A stretch of DNA of 64,000 bases from Aeromicrobium phragmitis (GCF_003674095.1 NZ_RDBF01000004.1:124001-188000), one strand, 5' to 3'. Numbered from the stretch's first letter, positions 9,488 to 18,653 are shown. Program-made: numbers and translations. The notes: a model not told the origin generated them from the letters alone.

Positions 9488-9571
9488 GAGCGGTAGGTGA
9501 GATCCCACCGCTGCCGTTGAGCGGTAGGTGAGGTCCCACGGAAGGCGCAAGCGTGGGACCAGACCTACCGC
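9488..9571. repeat. GCGGTAGGTGAGGTCCCACG repeat family, one half and one full unit
   Basis: A partial unit (GAGCGGTAGGTGAGATCCCA, from 9488) is followed by a full inverted repeat with arms at 9521-9540 and 9552-9571, matching at 18 of 20 positions around an 11-base loop. It can form a stable hairpin after the helicase stop and may also end transcription. A second full copy lies at 13018-13068. Confidence 0.85.
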
Positions 9572-9622
9572 TTCCAGCGATGCGGGGTAGCGCGGACCAC
9601 AGGCGGTCGGCTAGCGTTCGAC

Positions 9623-9638
9623 CTAAGCAAGCGCTTAG
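9623..9638. promoter_or_regulatory. Operator-like palindrome before the MaoC - acyl-CoA dehydrogenase operon
   Basis: CTAAGCAAGCGCTTAG has perfect six-base arms around AAGC and lies 27 bases before the maoC start. Dyads of this look precede many actinobacterial fatty-acid and sterol catabolism genes controlled by TetR-type repressors (KstR2- or FadR-like). No TetR gene is in the window. Inferred. Confidence 0.5.
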
Positions 9639-9664
9639 TCAATTCTGTGACGAAGGAGTCGCCC

Positions 9665-10132
9665 ATGCCTCGCGTGTTCGAGAGCCTCGACGAGTTCAAG
9701 GCCGCAGCCGGAGAAGAACTCGGCACCAGTGACTGGCTGACGGTCAGCCAGGAGCGGATCAACACGTTCGCCGACGCCACGGGCGATCACCAGTGGATTC
9801 ACGTCGACCCGGAGCGGGCGGCGTCCGGGCCGTTCGGCAAGACGATCGCTCACGGTTACCTGACGCTGTCGCTGCTGCCGACGCTGGCCGAGCAGATCTA
9901 CGCCGTCAACGGTCTCGCCTTCGGCGTGAACTACGGCGCCAACAAGGTCCGCTTCCCGCACCCCGTTCCCGTCGACTCGCGTGTCCGGGCCACCGGGACG
10001 CTGAAGGAGACGAGCGACATCGCCATCGGCACGCAGGCCGTCATCTCCTTCGTCATCGAGATCGAGGGCGTCGACAAGCCCGCCTGCATCGCAGAGGTCG
10101 TCTACGTCATGTCGGCCGGGGACGGAGCCTGA
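9665..10132 (+). CDS. MaoC-like (R)-specific enoyl-CoA hydratase
   Basis: Hot-dog-fold hydratase of 155 residues that adds water to 2-enoyl-CoA. The hydratase-2 motif is visible in FADATGDHQWIHVDPERA, with Asp41 and His46 as the catalytic pair. FGKTIAHGYLTLSLLP and the strand VNYGANKVRFPHPVPV are standard MaoC elements. GAAGGAG six bases before the ATG at 9665 fixes the start; an upstream in-frame ATG at 9647 lacks a good site. It is the first gene of an operon with an acyl-CoA dehydrogenase and an SDR, so it probably acts in breakdown of a fatty or aromatic acyl-CoA. Confidence 0.9.
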   Translation: MPRVFESLDEFKAAAGEELGTSDWLTVSQERINTFADATGDHQWIHVDPERAASGPFGKTIAHGYLTLSLLPTLAEQIYAVNGLAFGVNYGANKVRFPHPVPVDSRVRATGTLKETSDIAIGTQAVISFVIEIEGVDKPACIAEVVYVMSAGDGA

Positions 10133-10135
10133 GTC

Positions 10136-11356
10136 ATGGAGTTCGCCTTCGACAGCACCACCCAGGACCTCATCGAGCGCATGAACGCGTTCATGGACGA
10201 GGTCGTCTACCCGGCCGAATCCACGGCGCATGAGCAGATCGAACGCAACTACCGCGAGGACCGCTGGGAACCGCCGGCGGTCATCGAGGACCTCAAGGCC
10301 GAGGCCAAGCGCCGCGGCCTGTGGAACTTCTTCCTGCCCGGTGAGAAGGGGGCGGGACTGACCAACCTCCAGTACGCGCCGCTCGCCGAGATCACCGGCC
10401 GCAGCATCCAGTTGGCGCCACCGGCCGTCAACTGCGCCGCGCCGGACACCGGCAATATGGAAGTGCTGCACATGTTCGGCACGGACGAGCAGAAGCAGCG
10501 CTGGCTCGAACCGCTGCTCGCCGGTGAGATCCGCTCCGCGTTCGCGATGACCGAGCCGGATGTCGCGTCGTCGGACGCCACGAACATCGAGACCTCGATC
10601 GTGCGCGACGGTGACGAGTACGTCATCAACGGCCGCAAGTGGTGGATCACCGGCGCGATGAACCCCAACTGCAAAGTTTTCATCGTCATGGGCAAGACCG
10701 ACCCGACGGCCGAGCGCCACCGTCAGCAGTCGATGATCCTGGTGCCCCGCGACACCCCGGGCCTCGAGGTCGTGCGCGGCATGCACGTGCTCGGCTTCCA
10801 CGATCGCGATCACGGCGGTCACGCCGAACTGCGCTTCACCGATGTCCGCGTCCCCGCCGCCAACCTCATCGGCGGCGAGGGTGAGGGCTTCGCGATCGCT
10901 CAGGCCCGTCTCGGCCCGGGCCGCATCCACCACTGCATGCGCTCGATCGGCCTGGCCGAGCGCGCGGTCGAGATGATGGTCAAGCGGGCGAGCGAGCGGG
11001 TCGCGTTCGGCAAGCCGATCTCCGATCAGGGCGTGGTGCGCGACTGGATCGCCGAGTCGCGGGTCAAGATCGAGCAGCTGCGTCTCCTCACCCTCAAGAC
11101 CGCGTGGCTGATGGACACGGTGGGCAACAAGGGCGCGCACACCGAGATCCAGGCCATCAAGATCGCGACCCCGCAGACGGTCGAGTGGATCCTCGACAAG
11201 GCCATCCAGGTGCACGGCGCCGGTGGGCTGAGCCAGGACTTCCCGCTGGCCGAGATGTTCGCGGGCATCCGCACGCTGCGCTTCGCCGACGGTCCCGACG
11301 AGGTGCACAAGAACTCCCTGGCGCGCGCCGAGATCCGTAAGCAGCTCGCGCGATGA
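10136..11356 (+). CDS. Acyl-CoA dehydrogenase (FadE2/ACAD11-like)
   Basis: FAD-dependent acyl-CoA dehydrogenase of 406 residues that introduces the alpha-beta double bond into an acyl-CoA. Visible elements are [20 protein letters not shown] (flavin/substrate loop), [19 protein letters not shown], the [20 protein letters not shown] helix, and near the C-terminus [20 protein letters not shown] and FADGPDEVH, characteristic of the FadE2/ACAD10-11 branch. It begins three bases after the MaoC stop and overlaps the following SDR start by four bases, so the three form one operon. Chain-length preference cannot be read from the sequence. Confidence 0.92.
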   Translation: MEFAFDSTTQDLIERMNAFMDEVVYPAESTAHEQIERNYREDRWEPPAVIEDLKAEAKRRGLWNFFLPGEKGAGLTNLQYAPLAEITGRSIQLAPPAVNCAAPDTGNMEVLHMFGTDEQKQRWLEPLLAGEIRSAFAMTEPDVASSDATNIETSIVRDGDEYVINGRKWWITGAMNPNCKVFIVMGKTDPTAERHRQQSMILVPRDTPGLEVVRGMHVLGFHDRDHGGHAELRFTDVRVPAANLIGGEGEGFAIAQARLGPGRIHHCMRSIGLAERAVEMMVKRASERVAFGKPISDQGVVRDWIAESRVKIEQLRLLTLKTAWLMDTVGNKGAHTEIQAIKIATPQTVEWILDKAIQVHGAGGLSQDFPLAEMFAGIRTLRFADGPDEVHKNSLARAEIRKQLAR

Positions 11357-12141
11357 GCCGGCGGGCGATCGTCACCGGCGCGGCCGGCGGCATCGGACTG
11401 GCCGTCGCGCGGGCGCTCGTCGCGCGGGGGGACCGGGTTGTGCTGACCGACCTCGACGAGGCGCGTCTCGCGGAGGCGGCCACGGACCTCGGCCAGCCGT
11501 ACGTCGTCGCCGACGTCGCTGCCGACGAGGGGATCTCCGCGCTGCTCGCCCGGGCCGACGAGGAGTTCGGTGGCGTCGACCTGTATGTCGCGAACGCCGG
11601 GGTGTTCCGCGGGTTCGGGCTCGACGCGCGCGAATCGGACTGGGCGCTGTCGTGGGACGTCAACGTCATGGCGCACGTGCGGGCCGCGCGGGCACTCGTT
11701 CCGCGCTGGGTGGACGGCGACGGCGGAATCTTCGCGGTGACGGCCTCGGCGGCCGGGCTGCTCACCCAGCTCGGGTCTCCGACATACTCGGTGAGCAAGC
11801 ACGCGGCCGTCGGATTCGCCGAGTGGCTGGCCGCCACGTACGGCGACCGCGGGGTGCAGGTGTGCTGCCTGTGCCCCATGGGCGTCGCCACACCCATGAT
11901 CGAGGGCGGCGAGAGCCGCCAGGAGAGCGAGGCGCGGCTCGGCCACAAGGCGGTCTCGACCGCCGGCGAGGTGCTCGACGCCGACACCGTCGCACAGACC
12001 CTCCTGGAGGCGATCGATGCGGGACGCTTCCACGCGCTGCCGCATCACGAGGTGGGCCGGATGTACGCCCAGAAGGCTGCCGACCCCGACCGCTGGCTCA
12101 CCGGCATGCAGCGGTACCGCGCGTCGCTGGAAGGGCGGTAA
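11353..12141 (+). CDS. Short-chain dehydrogenase/reductase
   Basis: Classical SDR oxidoreductase of 262 residues. The dinucleotide-binding motif TGAAGGIG lies at residues 8-15, followed by the acidic TDLDEARL that suggests NAD preference. NAG appears as VANAGVF, the catalytic Ser in TASAAG and the YxxxK pair in [25 protein letters not shown] is the usual post-active-site loop. It is the third gene of the MaoC - acyl-CoA dehydrogenase operon (ATGA overlap) and could act as a 3-hydroxyacyl-CoA dehydrogenase, though such a role is inferred from context only. Its TAA stop overlaps a long palindrome. Confidence 0.9.
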   Translation: MSRRAIVTGAAGGIGLAVARALVARGDRVVLTDLDEARLAEAATDLGQPYVVADVAADEGISALLARADEEFGGVDLYVANAGVFRGFGLDARESDWALSWDVNVMAHVRAARALVPRWVDGDGGIFAVTASAAGLLTQLGSPTYSVSKHAAVGFAEWLAATYGDRGVQVCCLCPMGVATPMIEGGESRQESEARLGHKAVSTAGEVLDADTVAQTLLEAIDAGRFHALPHHEVGRMYAQKAADPDRWLTGMQRYRASLEGR

Positions 12142-12210
12142 CGCGCTGAGTGTGACGTTTGGCGGCTGAAATCGGGTGATCGACCCGCCAAACGTCACAC
12201 TCAGCGCGTT
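12140..12210. repeat. Perfect 26-bp inverted repeat
   Basis: Arms at 12140-12165 and 12185-12210 are perfect reverse complements around a 19-base loop. The core is TGAGTGTGACGTTTGGCGG. The left arm overlaps the SDR stop codon. It can act as a bidirectional hairpin before the methionine aminopeptidase gene. Pieces of the same repeat are found inside the cobI-cobJ gene at 55075-55184. Confidence 0.9.
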
Positions 12211-12234
12211 CCGGCCGCCGCGTAGGCTGGCGGC

Positions 12235-13005
12235 ATGGCGATCGAGTTGCTGTCCCCTGCCCAGTTGGAGGAGATGCGTCCGGCCGGGCGCTTCGTCGGC
12301 GACGTGCTGACCGCGGTGGTCGACGCCGCCGACGTGGGGGTGGACCTGCTCGATCTCAACGACCTCGCGCACCAGATGATCAAGGACCGCGGTGCCGAGT
12401 CCTGCTACATCGACTACGCGCCATCGTTCGGGCGCGGCCCCTTCGGCAAGGTGCTGTGCACCTCCGTCAACGACGCCGTCCTGCACGGCCTCCCGCACCC
12501 GTACAAGCTCAAGGACGGCGATCTCGTCAGCTTCGACTTCGCCGTGAGCGTGGACGGCTGGGTGTGCGACTCCGCGGTCAGCGCGATCGTCGGCACGCCG
12601 CGTGAGGAGGACGTCCGGCTCATCGAGACCACGGAGCGCGCCCTCGCTGCGGCGATCGAGGTGGCGCGGCCCGGTAAGAAGCTCGGCGACATCGGTCACG
12701 CGATCGGCGAGATCGCCCGCGGCGCCGGTTACTCCGTCAACACCCAGTTCGGCGGTCACGGTGTTGGGCGCACGATGCACGGCGACCCGCACGTGCCCAA
12801 CGATGGTCGTCCCGGCCGTGGGTTCCCGCTCAAGCCCGGGCTCGTCATCGCGATCGAGCCGTGGCTGCTCGCCACCACGGACGAGATCGTCATGGATGCG
12901 GACGGATGGACGATCCGCAGCGCCGACGGCTCGCGCGGCGCGCACAGTGAGCACACGATCGCGATCACCGAGGGTGACCCGATCGTCATGACCCAGCGAT
13001 CCTGA
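12235..13005 (+). CDS. map: Methionine aminopeptidase, type I
   Basis: Dimetal enzyme of 256 residues that removes the initiator methionine from nascent proteins. The metal ligands can be placed: Asp pair in VSFDFAVSVDGWVCDSA, His in GGHGVGRTMHGDP, Glu in IAIEPW and Glu in GAHSEHTIAI. The N-terminal SH3-binding extension seen in some actinobacterial paralogues is absent, so this is the short class. It stands alone, between two palindromic repeats. Actinobacteria often have two map genes; I cannot tell which paralogue this is. Confidence 0.93.
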   Translation: MAIELLSPAQLEEMRPAGRFVGDVLTAVVDAADVGVDLLDLNDLAHQMIKDRGAESCYIDYAPSFGRGPFGKVLCTSVNDAVLHGLPHPYKLKDGDLVSFDFAVSVDGWVCDSAVSAIVGTPREEDVRLIETTERALAAAIEVARPGKKLGDIGHAIGEIARGAGYSVNTQFGGHGVGRTMHGDPHVPNDGRPGRGFPLKPGLVIAIEPWLLATTDEIVMDADGWTIRSADGSRGAHSEHTIAITEGDPIVMTQRS

Positions 13006-13017
13006 CCCCCGACTCGG

Positions 13018-13068
13018 GCGGTAGGTGAGGTCCCACGGGCGGCGTCGCCGTGGGACCTCACCTACCGC
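13018..13068. repeat. GCGGTAGGTGAGGTCCCACG repeat family, second full unit
   Basis: Perfect 21-base arms at 13018-13038 and 13048-13068 with a nine-base loop, the same family as 9488-9571. It lies between the convergent map and amidase genes. The last two sense codons and the TAG stop of the amidase are inside the right arm. Confidence 0.9.
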
Positions 13069-14474
13069 TCAGGGGGCGTGGTGAGGAAGGCGTCCTCGAG
13101 TTGCGCGCACACCGCGAGGAGCAGGCCGTCACTCCCGGGGTGAGCGGCGAGCATCGCGCCGATCGGCAGTGACGGCGCCTGTGCCGACGGCTCGGTCGCA
13201 TACACCGGCAAGCTCGCCGCGGGCTGCCCACTCATGTTCATGAGCGCCGTGAAAGGCGTGAAGAGCAGCTCGCGGCGGTGGATCTCCAGGGGGTCCTCGG
13301 GGCTGGTGAACCAGTCCGTGGGCTGCGGGGGCAGCGCCAGCGTCGGCGTCAGGAAGAGGTCGAACTCCGCGAGCTGGGCGAGCGTGGCGCGCGTGGTGAG
13401 TTCGAGGAAGCCCATGGCGGCGGCCAGCTCCGGCGCGCTCGCCCGGCCGCCTCGCTCGCGCCAGTAGCGCGTCGTGGGCCGGAGCAGCCCCTCGGCTTCG
13501 GGTGGGATCGGTGCGGCCGCCATTCCGGCCGACCACACGACGTTGAACTGGGCCTCGAGCTCCGGCGCCCACGGATTATCGATGTCGACGATCTCGTGGC
13601 CGGCAGCCGCAAGAAGCTCGCTCGCGCGCTCCCACGCCGCGATCGACTCAGGTGACGACGCGGCGAAGTCGAGGTAGGGGCGGCTCCATCGGGCGACGCG
13701 CAGCGGGCCGGGGTCGCGACTCGCCTGCTCACGGAACGGCGTCGACGGCGCCGCGCTGATCCGCGAGTCGCCGGGCATCGGTCCGGCGAGCACGTCCAGG
13801 AGGGCGGCGGCGTCACGGACCGTCCGAGTCAGCGCGCCGTCGCTGGCCAGGCCGTTCCACTGCACGCCGAGTGGCCCCGCGCTGATGAGCCCTCGACTGG
13901 GTTTGAGCCCGAAGATGCCGCAGCTGCTGGCGGGGATGCGAATCGACCCGCCGCCGTCGCTGCCGAGGGCGACGGGCAAAAGCCTCGCGCTCACTGCGGC
14001 AGCCGCACCGCCGCTGGAACCACCGGCGTTGCGCGTGGTGTCCCAGGGCGTCACGGTCGGGCCGACGAGGTCATTGTCGGTGAACGACGACAATCCGAAC
14101 TCCGGTGTGTTGGTCTTACCGAGGCTGACGAATCCCGCCTCCTGGACGCGGGTCACCACGTGAGCGTCCTCCTCGGGAACATCCTCGCCGAGTAGCCGCG
14201 AGCCCAGCGTCGTCCGGGTTCCCGCGGTGGCGGTGAGGTCCTTGATCGCCGTCGGCACTCCGCAGAACGGCGGCGCGTCGCCCCGCTCGAGCAGCCGGTC
14301 CGCGCGGGTCGCCTGTTCGATCGCCGCGTCCGGGGTGACGGTGACGAAGGCGCCGAACTCCTCGGCGTCGATGCGGTCGAGGTGATGACGCACGAGTTCG
14401 CTGCTGGTGATCTCGCGGCGGCGCAACAGCTCCGCCTGGTCGTGGGCGTCGAGGTCGTGCAACTCGCGGCTCAT
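13062..14474 (-). CDS. Amidase-signature family amidase
   Basis: Ser-cisSer-Lys amidohydrolase of 470 residues. The triad can be placed by eye: Lys78 in PTAIKDL, Ser153 in NAGGSSGGAAAAV and Ser177 in GSDGGGSIRIPASSCG. The rest has the family layout with SRGLISAGPLG after the signature. Substrate is unknown; such enzymes act on aliphatic, aryl or peptide amides. It is divergent from trhO with only 30 bases between starts, so both messages probably have very short leaders. Its last codons GAG CGG TAG come from the palindromic repeat that overlaps its 3' end, so the natural C-terminus may have been altered. Confidence 0.9.
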   Translation of the reverse strand: MSRELHDLDAHDQAELLRRREITSSELVRHHLDRIDAEEFGAFVTVTPDAAIEQATRADRLLERGDAPPFCGVPTAIKDLTATAGTRTTLGSRLLGEDVPEEDAHVVTRVQEAGFVSLGKTNTPEFGLSSFTDNDLVGPTVTPWDTTRNAGGSSGGAAAAVSARLLPVALGSDGGGSIRIPASSCGIFGLKPSRGLISAGPLGVQWNGLASDGALTRTVRDAAALLDVLAGPMPGDSRISAAPSTPFREQASRDPGPLRVARWSRPYLDFAASSPESIAAWERASELLAAAGHEIVDIDNPWAPELEAQFNVVWSAGMAAAPIPPEAEGLLRPTTRYWRERGGRASAPELAAAMGFLELTTRATLAQLAEFDLFLTPTLALPPQPTDWFTSPEDPLEIHRRELLFTPFTALMNMSGQPAASLPVYATEPSAQAPSLPIGAMLAAHPGSDGLLLAVCAQLEDAFLTTPPER

Positions 14475-14504
14475 GCGCCCAGCCTAGGGTCTTAGACTCG
14501 AGCG

Positions 14505-15404
14505 GTGGCCACGCCGAAAGTGATCTTGTACTACGCCTTCGCGCCGCTCCCGGACCCGGAGGCGATCCGGCTCTGGCAGCACACCCTGGCCGATTCGCTC
14601 GGACTGCGCGGCCGCGTGATCATCTCGCGGCACGGCATCAACGGGACCCTCGGCGGCGACGTGGTCGAACTGAAGAAGTACGTTCGCGGCCTGCGGTCGT
14701 ACGCGCCGTTCAAGGACGCCGACATCAAATGGAGCCCGGGCGCCGCCCTGTCCGACGGCACTACGGCCCTGTTCCCGCGGCTCAGCGTGAAAGTCCGCGA
14801 GGAGCTCGTCGCCTTCGGAGCTCCCGATGCGCTCACGGTCGACGAGCACGGCGTGGTCGACGGCGGCACGAAGCTGACCCCGGAGGACCTGCACGAGCTC
14901 GTGGCCAGCGAGGACGTCGTGTTCTTCGACGGTCGCAACCACATCGAGTCTGAGATCGGGCGCTTCCGCGGAGCGGTCCGGCCCCCGGTGGAGACGACGC
15001 GCGAGTTCCTCGACCTGCTCGACTCCGGTGCCTATGACCATCTGAAAGACCGCCCGGTGGTCACCTACTGCACCGGCGGCATCCGCTGCGAAGTCCTCAC
15101 ACCGTTGATGAAGCAGCGCGGCTTCCGCGAGGTGTACCAACTCGACGGCGGCATCGTGCGGTACGGCGAGACGTTCGGCGACGACGGGTTGTGGGAGGGC
15201 TCGCTGTACGTGTTCGACGGCCGCATCGCGACGGACTTCTCCGACCACGCCAAGATCGTCGGCACGTGCGACCGCTGCGCCGGCCCGACGAAGGATGTGC
15301 GCGACTGCGTCGACGTCGCCTGCGTGCGGCAGTTCGCCCGCTGCGACGCCTGCATGGACACCGATCCCGGCTGCGACGCCCACGCGCTCACCGCCGCGCC
15401 GTAG
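14505..15404 (+). CDS. trhO: tRNA uridine(34) hydroxylase, rhodanese family
   Basis: TrhO (YceA) makes 5-hydroxyuridine at the wobble position of tRNA using oxygen. The 299-residue protein has the N-terminal acylphosphatase-like domain (ISRHGINGTLGG), a central rhodanese domain with FDGRNHIESEIGRF and the active-site loop CTGGIRCE (first Cys near residue 189), and a Cys-rich tail (CDRCAGPTKDVRDC, CDACMDTDPGCDA) typical of the family. The GTG start at 14505 lies seven bases after TAGACT, which suggests a leaderless message. It is a single gene, divergent from the amidase gene. Confidence 0.92.
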   Translation: MATPKVILYYAFAPLPDPEAIRLWQHTLADSLGLRGRVIISRHGINGTLGGDVVELKKYVRGLRSYAPFKDADIKWSPGAALSDGTTALFPRLSVKVREELVAFGAPDALTVDEHGVVDGGTKLTPEDLHELVASEDVVFFDGRNHIESEIGRFRGAVRPPVETTREFLDLLDSGAYDHLKDRPVVTYCTGGIRCEVLTPLMKQRGFREVYQLDGGIVRYGETFGDDGLWEGSLYVFDGRIATDFSDHAKIVGTCDRCAGPTKDVRDCVDVACVRQFARCDACMDTDPGCDAHALTAAP

Positions 15405-15413
15405 GACCCGATA

Positions 15414-15554
15414 GGTGGTCGAGTAGGAGGTCGCTCAGCGACCGACATGGAGCCTACGCCCCTCATGCGACGGCTCGATCGCTCCCTCGTCCCGGTTCCT
15501 GAGTAGCCGCGAGGAACGAGCGGCGTATCGAAGGGCGGTCGCTACTCGACCACC
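15414..15554. repeat. GGTGGTCGAGTAG-family repeat, copy 2
   Basis: A 141-base element with 13-base terminal inverted repeats, GGTGGTCGAGTAG at the left end and its reverse complement at the right. GGTCGCTCAGCGACC forms an inner dyad. Its right 63 bases (15492-15554) recur exactly, inverted, at 26661-26723. No coding sequence lies inside. Confidence 0.9.
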
Positions 15555-15563
15555 GAGGGGCGC

Positions 15564-17459
15564 TCAGGTGTCGAGCATGGCGGCGTTGAGGGTGCTGGGC
15601 GGCACACCGAAGCCCTCGACGAGCGTCAGCGTGTGGGGGCGCAGCTTCTCCAACAGCGCGTTCACCTCGACGGTGACCTGCTTGGCGCGCTCCGTGGACA
15701 GCCGGTTGTGCTCCATGAACCACGCCTTGTCCCGCTCGATCGAGCTGAGCGCGTACAGCGAGCAGACGTCGCGCAGTAACTCCTGCGCCTCGGGGTCCTC
15801 GCAGCGGGCGATGCCAGCGGTGAACGCCTCCAGCACCACGCGTTCGATGTGCACCTGGCCGACCTTGAGCACATGGTCCTGCGCTTCGTTGAAGATCTCG
15901 AACGAGCGCTCGGGCTCCTGACGTGCTCGCTGCAAGCGGCGAGCGGCGGTTTCGATGACGTGTTGTTCGCGGTCCTCGAAGAGGCTCAACTGGGTGCCGC
16001 GATCGAGGAGGTCGTGCTCGTCCCCGCCGCCGGGGCGCGCGTCGATCAACCGCTGGATCAGTGCGCCGGCCGCGGTCCGCTCCTTGACGATGTCGGCGAC
16101 CGACTCGGCTGCGAAGCGCACCATGCTGAGCGGATCGAGCCCGGTGACCTCCTTCGCGTAGGCCGTCAGCATCTCCTTGGCGACGAGCTGAAGGAGGACG
16201 TGATTGTCGCCTTCGAACGTCGTGAACACGTCGGTGTCGGCCTTGAGTGTGGTGAGCCGGTTCTCGGCCATGTAGCCCGCGCCCCCGCAGGCTTCGCGCG
16301 CCTCCTGGATAGCCCGGGTCGCGTGCTCGGTCTGCATCGCTTTCAGGCCCGCCGCACGGCTCTCCAGCTCCCGCTGCTGCTGCGGGTCAGGTTCGGGCTC
16401 GGTCTGCAGCCGATGCATTCGCGCAACGAGCTGGTTCTGCGCGAAGCGGAAGGCGTAGGAGGTCGCGATGAGCGGCAGCAGCCGGCGCTGGTGCAGGCGG
16501 TAGTCCATGAGAACGGTCTCCTCGCCCTCGCGGCCCTCGAACTGCCGGCGCTGCAGCGCATACCGTCCGGCGATGCTCAACGCGACCTCGGTGGCGGCGC
16601 TGGCCGATCCGCCGACGCTGACCCGGCCGCGGACCAGCGTGCCGATCATGGTGAAGAAGCGCGCACCGGGGCTCTCGATGGGTGAGGAGTACGTGCCGAG
16701 CTCGTCGACGTCGGCGTAGCGGTTGAGCAGGTTCTCGCGGGGGATGCGCACGTGGTCGAACAGGATGCGCCCGTTGTCGACGCCGCCGAGTCCGCCCTTG
16801 TGGCCGCAGTCGGATGTCGTCACACCGGGCAGGTCATCGCCGTTCTCGTCGCGGATCGGGACGACGAAGCAGTGGACGCCGTGATCCTTGCCGAGAGTGA
16901 TCAGCCGGGCGAAGACCGCGGCCACGCGAGCGTGGCTGGCCGCACCGCCGATGTAGTCCTTGCGAGAACTCGGGGTCGGGGAGTGGACGACGAACTCCTC
17001 GGTGGCGGGATCGAACGTCGCCGTCGTCTCGAGGCTCTGGACGTCGCTGCCGTGCCCGGTCTCGGTCATCGCGAAGCAGCCGAGCAGGCCGAGGTCGATG
17101 ATGTCCGGGATCATCGCGTGGTGGCGCTCGGTGCCGAGGTTCTCGATCGCGCCGCCGAACAGCCCCCACTGCACACCCGCCTTGACCATCAGCGAGAGGT
17201 CGAACTGCGCGAGCATCTCGATCCCGGTGACCGCCATGCCGGGGTCGCCGGTGCCGCCGTTCTCTCTGCGGAATCCGGCCGCGGGGATGCCGGTGGGGAC
17301 GAGTTGCTTGAGCTGCTCGAGAACTCGGCTCCTCGCGTCGTCCAGCGAGAGCGCATGGTCGTAGGCCAAGTCCATGGCAGCGAGCTCGGCTCGGCTCTGT
17401 TCGCGCACGTGGCGCCACTTGCCGTCGAGCGCCCGCCGGAGAGCTTCGGGGGACGTCAT
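15564..17459 (-). CDS. Acyl-CoA oxidase-like acyl-CoA dehydrogenase
   Basis: Large flavoprotein of about 631 residues of the acyl-CoA oxidase/dehydrogenase superfamily. Visible are FAMTETGHGSDVQSLETTA (flavin and substrate loop), RKDYIGGAASHARVAAVFA, the middle-domain strand LPGVTTSDCGHKGGLGGVDN, and in the C-terminal half EACGGAGYMAENRLTTLKAD followed by TTFEGDNHVLLQLVAKEML, which is typical of acyl-CoA oxidases. It would oxidise long-chain acyl-CoA at the first step of beta-oxidation, possibly passing electrons to oxygen. The start ATG 17459 was preferred to one three codons upstream. It is monocistronic and ends next to repeat copy 2. Confidence 0.88.
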   Translation of the reverse strand: MTSPEALRRALDGKWRHVREQSRAELAAMDLAYDHALSLDDARSRVLEQLKQLVPTGIPAAGFRRENGGTGDPGMAVTGIEMLAQFDLSLMVKAGVQWGLFGGAIENLGTERHHAMIPDIIDLGLLGCFAMTETGHGSDVQSLETTATFDPATEEFVVHSPTPSSRKDYIGGAASHARVAAVFARLITLGKDHGVHCFVVPIRDENGDDLPGVTTSDCGHKGGLGGVDNGRILFDHVRIPRENLLNRYADVDELGTYSSPIESPGARFFTMIGTLVRGRVSVGGSASAATEVALSIAGRYALQRRQFEGREGEETVLMDYRLHQRRLLPLIATSYAFRFAQNQLVARMHRLQTEPEPDPQQQRELESRAAGLKAMQTEHATRAIQEAREACGGAGYMAENRLTTLKADTDVFTTFEGDNHVLLQLVAKEMLTAYAKEVTGLDPLSMVRFAAESVADIVKERTAAGALIQRLIDARPGGGDEHDLLDRGTQLSLFEDREQHVIETAARRLQRARQEPERSFEIFNEAQDHVLKVGQVHIERVVLEAFTAGIARCEDPEAQELLRDVCSLYALSSIERDKAWFMEHNRLSTERAKQVTVEVNALLEKLRPHTLTLVEGFGVPPSTLNAAMLDT

Positions 17460-17489
17460 GGCCCCCACGCTAGCGGCGAACCGGACCCC

Positions 17490-18653
17490 TCACGAGGTGA
17501 GCGCGAGACTCGCCTGCTCGATGGCTTCGGGGGACAGGACGTGGCCGATCGCCATCGCCGCGGCCCCCAGCACACCGGACCGTTCGCCCGTGACGGAGGT
17601 GACGATGCGCAGGTGTTCGGTGGCCAGGGGAAGGGAGCGCTGGTAGACGACCTCGCGGATGCCAGCCACGAAGTGCTCGCCGGTGGAGGCGAGCGCGCCA
17701 CCCACCACGACCACCGAGGGGTTGATGAAGTTGACCACCATCGCGAGGACGTCGCCGAGGTCGCGACCCGCCTGGCGAACGGCCTGCACCGCGTCCACGT
17801 CGCCGGCCCTGACGCGCCGGACGAGGTCGGCCGTGTCGCGTACCGGAGAGCCTGCGGCCTGCAGGGCTCGAGCGATCGCCGGCCCGGCGGCGACGGCCTC
17901 GAGGCAGCCGACGTTGCCGCAGCGGCACACGGCGTCCGAGGGGCGGCCGATCCGGATGTGCCCGACGTCGCCGGCGGTTCCCTGCGCGCCGCGTTGCAAC
18001 TCCCCGCCGGCGATGATGCCGGCGCCGATTCCGGTGGAGGCCTTGATGAAGACGAGGTCCCGGGCAGTCGGGAACTGGGTGTGTTGCTCGCCCAGCGCCA
18101 TGATGTTCACGTCGTTGTCGATGAGCACCGGGACGGGGAAAGCGCGCTGGACGTGAGCCGGCACGTCGTAGCGGTCCCAGCCGGGCATGATCGGCGGGTT
18201 GATGGCGCGGCCGGTGGAGTGCTCGACCGGCCCGGGCAGACCGATGCCGATGGCGGCGAGGTCATGGACGGGACGGTGGGCCTGATCCAGGAGCCGGGGG
18301 GCGACCGCCTCGACCCACGCGAGCACGATGTCGGGACCCTCGGCGATGTCCAGGTCGGCTCGTTCCTCGGCGAGAAGCTGGCCGGAGAGGTCCGCGACGG
18401 CGGCGCGGGCATGCGTGGCCCCGAGGTCGACACCGAGCACCACGCGGGCAGCGGGATTGACGGCCAGCAGGGAGGGCGGTCGACCGCCGGTGGAGTGTCC
18501 GTCGCCGTACGGAGTGACGAGGCCGAGGCGCATGAGGACGTCGACCCGCGCTGCCACGGTGGAACGCGCGAGACCGGTGGACGCGGCGAGCTGCGCCCGC
18601 GTCATCGGCCGGTTCTCGCGTTGCAGGAGCGCGAACACGTCACTGGTCTTCAC
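17490..18653 (-). CDS. ROK-family transcriptional regulator of the adjacent sugar module
   Basis: Repressor of 387 residues with an N-terminal winged helix (RAQLAASTGLARSTVAARVD) and a C-terminal ROK sugar-kinase-like domain. VLGVDLGATHARAAV is the phosphate loop, GIGLPGPVE and STGIGAGII are ROK elements, and CRCGNVGCLE is the zinc motif. ROK regulators such as NagC and XylR bind the sugar or its phosphate. It is divergent from the ABC transporter genes with 76 bases between starts, and a 24-base dyad lies in that gap. So it probably represses the transporter and itself. The inducing sugar is unknown. Confidence 0.9.
   Translation of the reverse strand: MKTSDVFALLQRENRPMTRAQLAASTGLARSTVAARVDVLMRLGLVTPYGDGHSTGGRPPSLLAVNPAARVVLGVDLGATHARAAVADLSGQLLAEERADLDIAEGPDIVLAWVEAVAPRLLDQAHRPVHDLAAIGIGLPGPVEHSTGRAINPPIMPGWDRYDVPAHVQRAFPVPVLIDNDVNIMALGEQHTQFPTARDLVFIKASTGIGAGIIAGGELQRGAQGTAGDVGHIRIGRPSDAVCRCGNVGCLEAVAAGPAIARALQAAGSPVRDTADLVRRVRAGDVDAVQAVRQAGRDLGDVLAMVVNFINPSVVVVGGALASTGEHFVAGIREVVYQRSLPLATEHLRIVTSVTGERSGVLGAAAMAIGHVLSPEAIEQASLALTS

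Noticed and set aside
15414-15554. Repeat copies considered as insertion sequences
   Set aside because: No transposase frame inside or nearby, sizes below 200 bases and no constant target duplication; called intergenic palindromic repeats instead.
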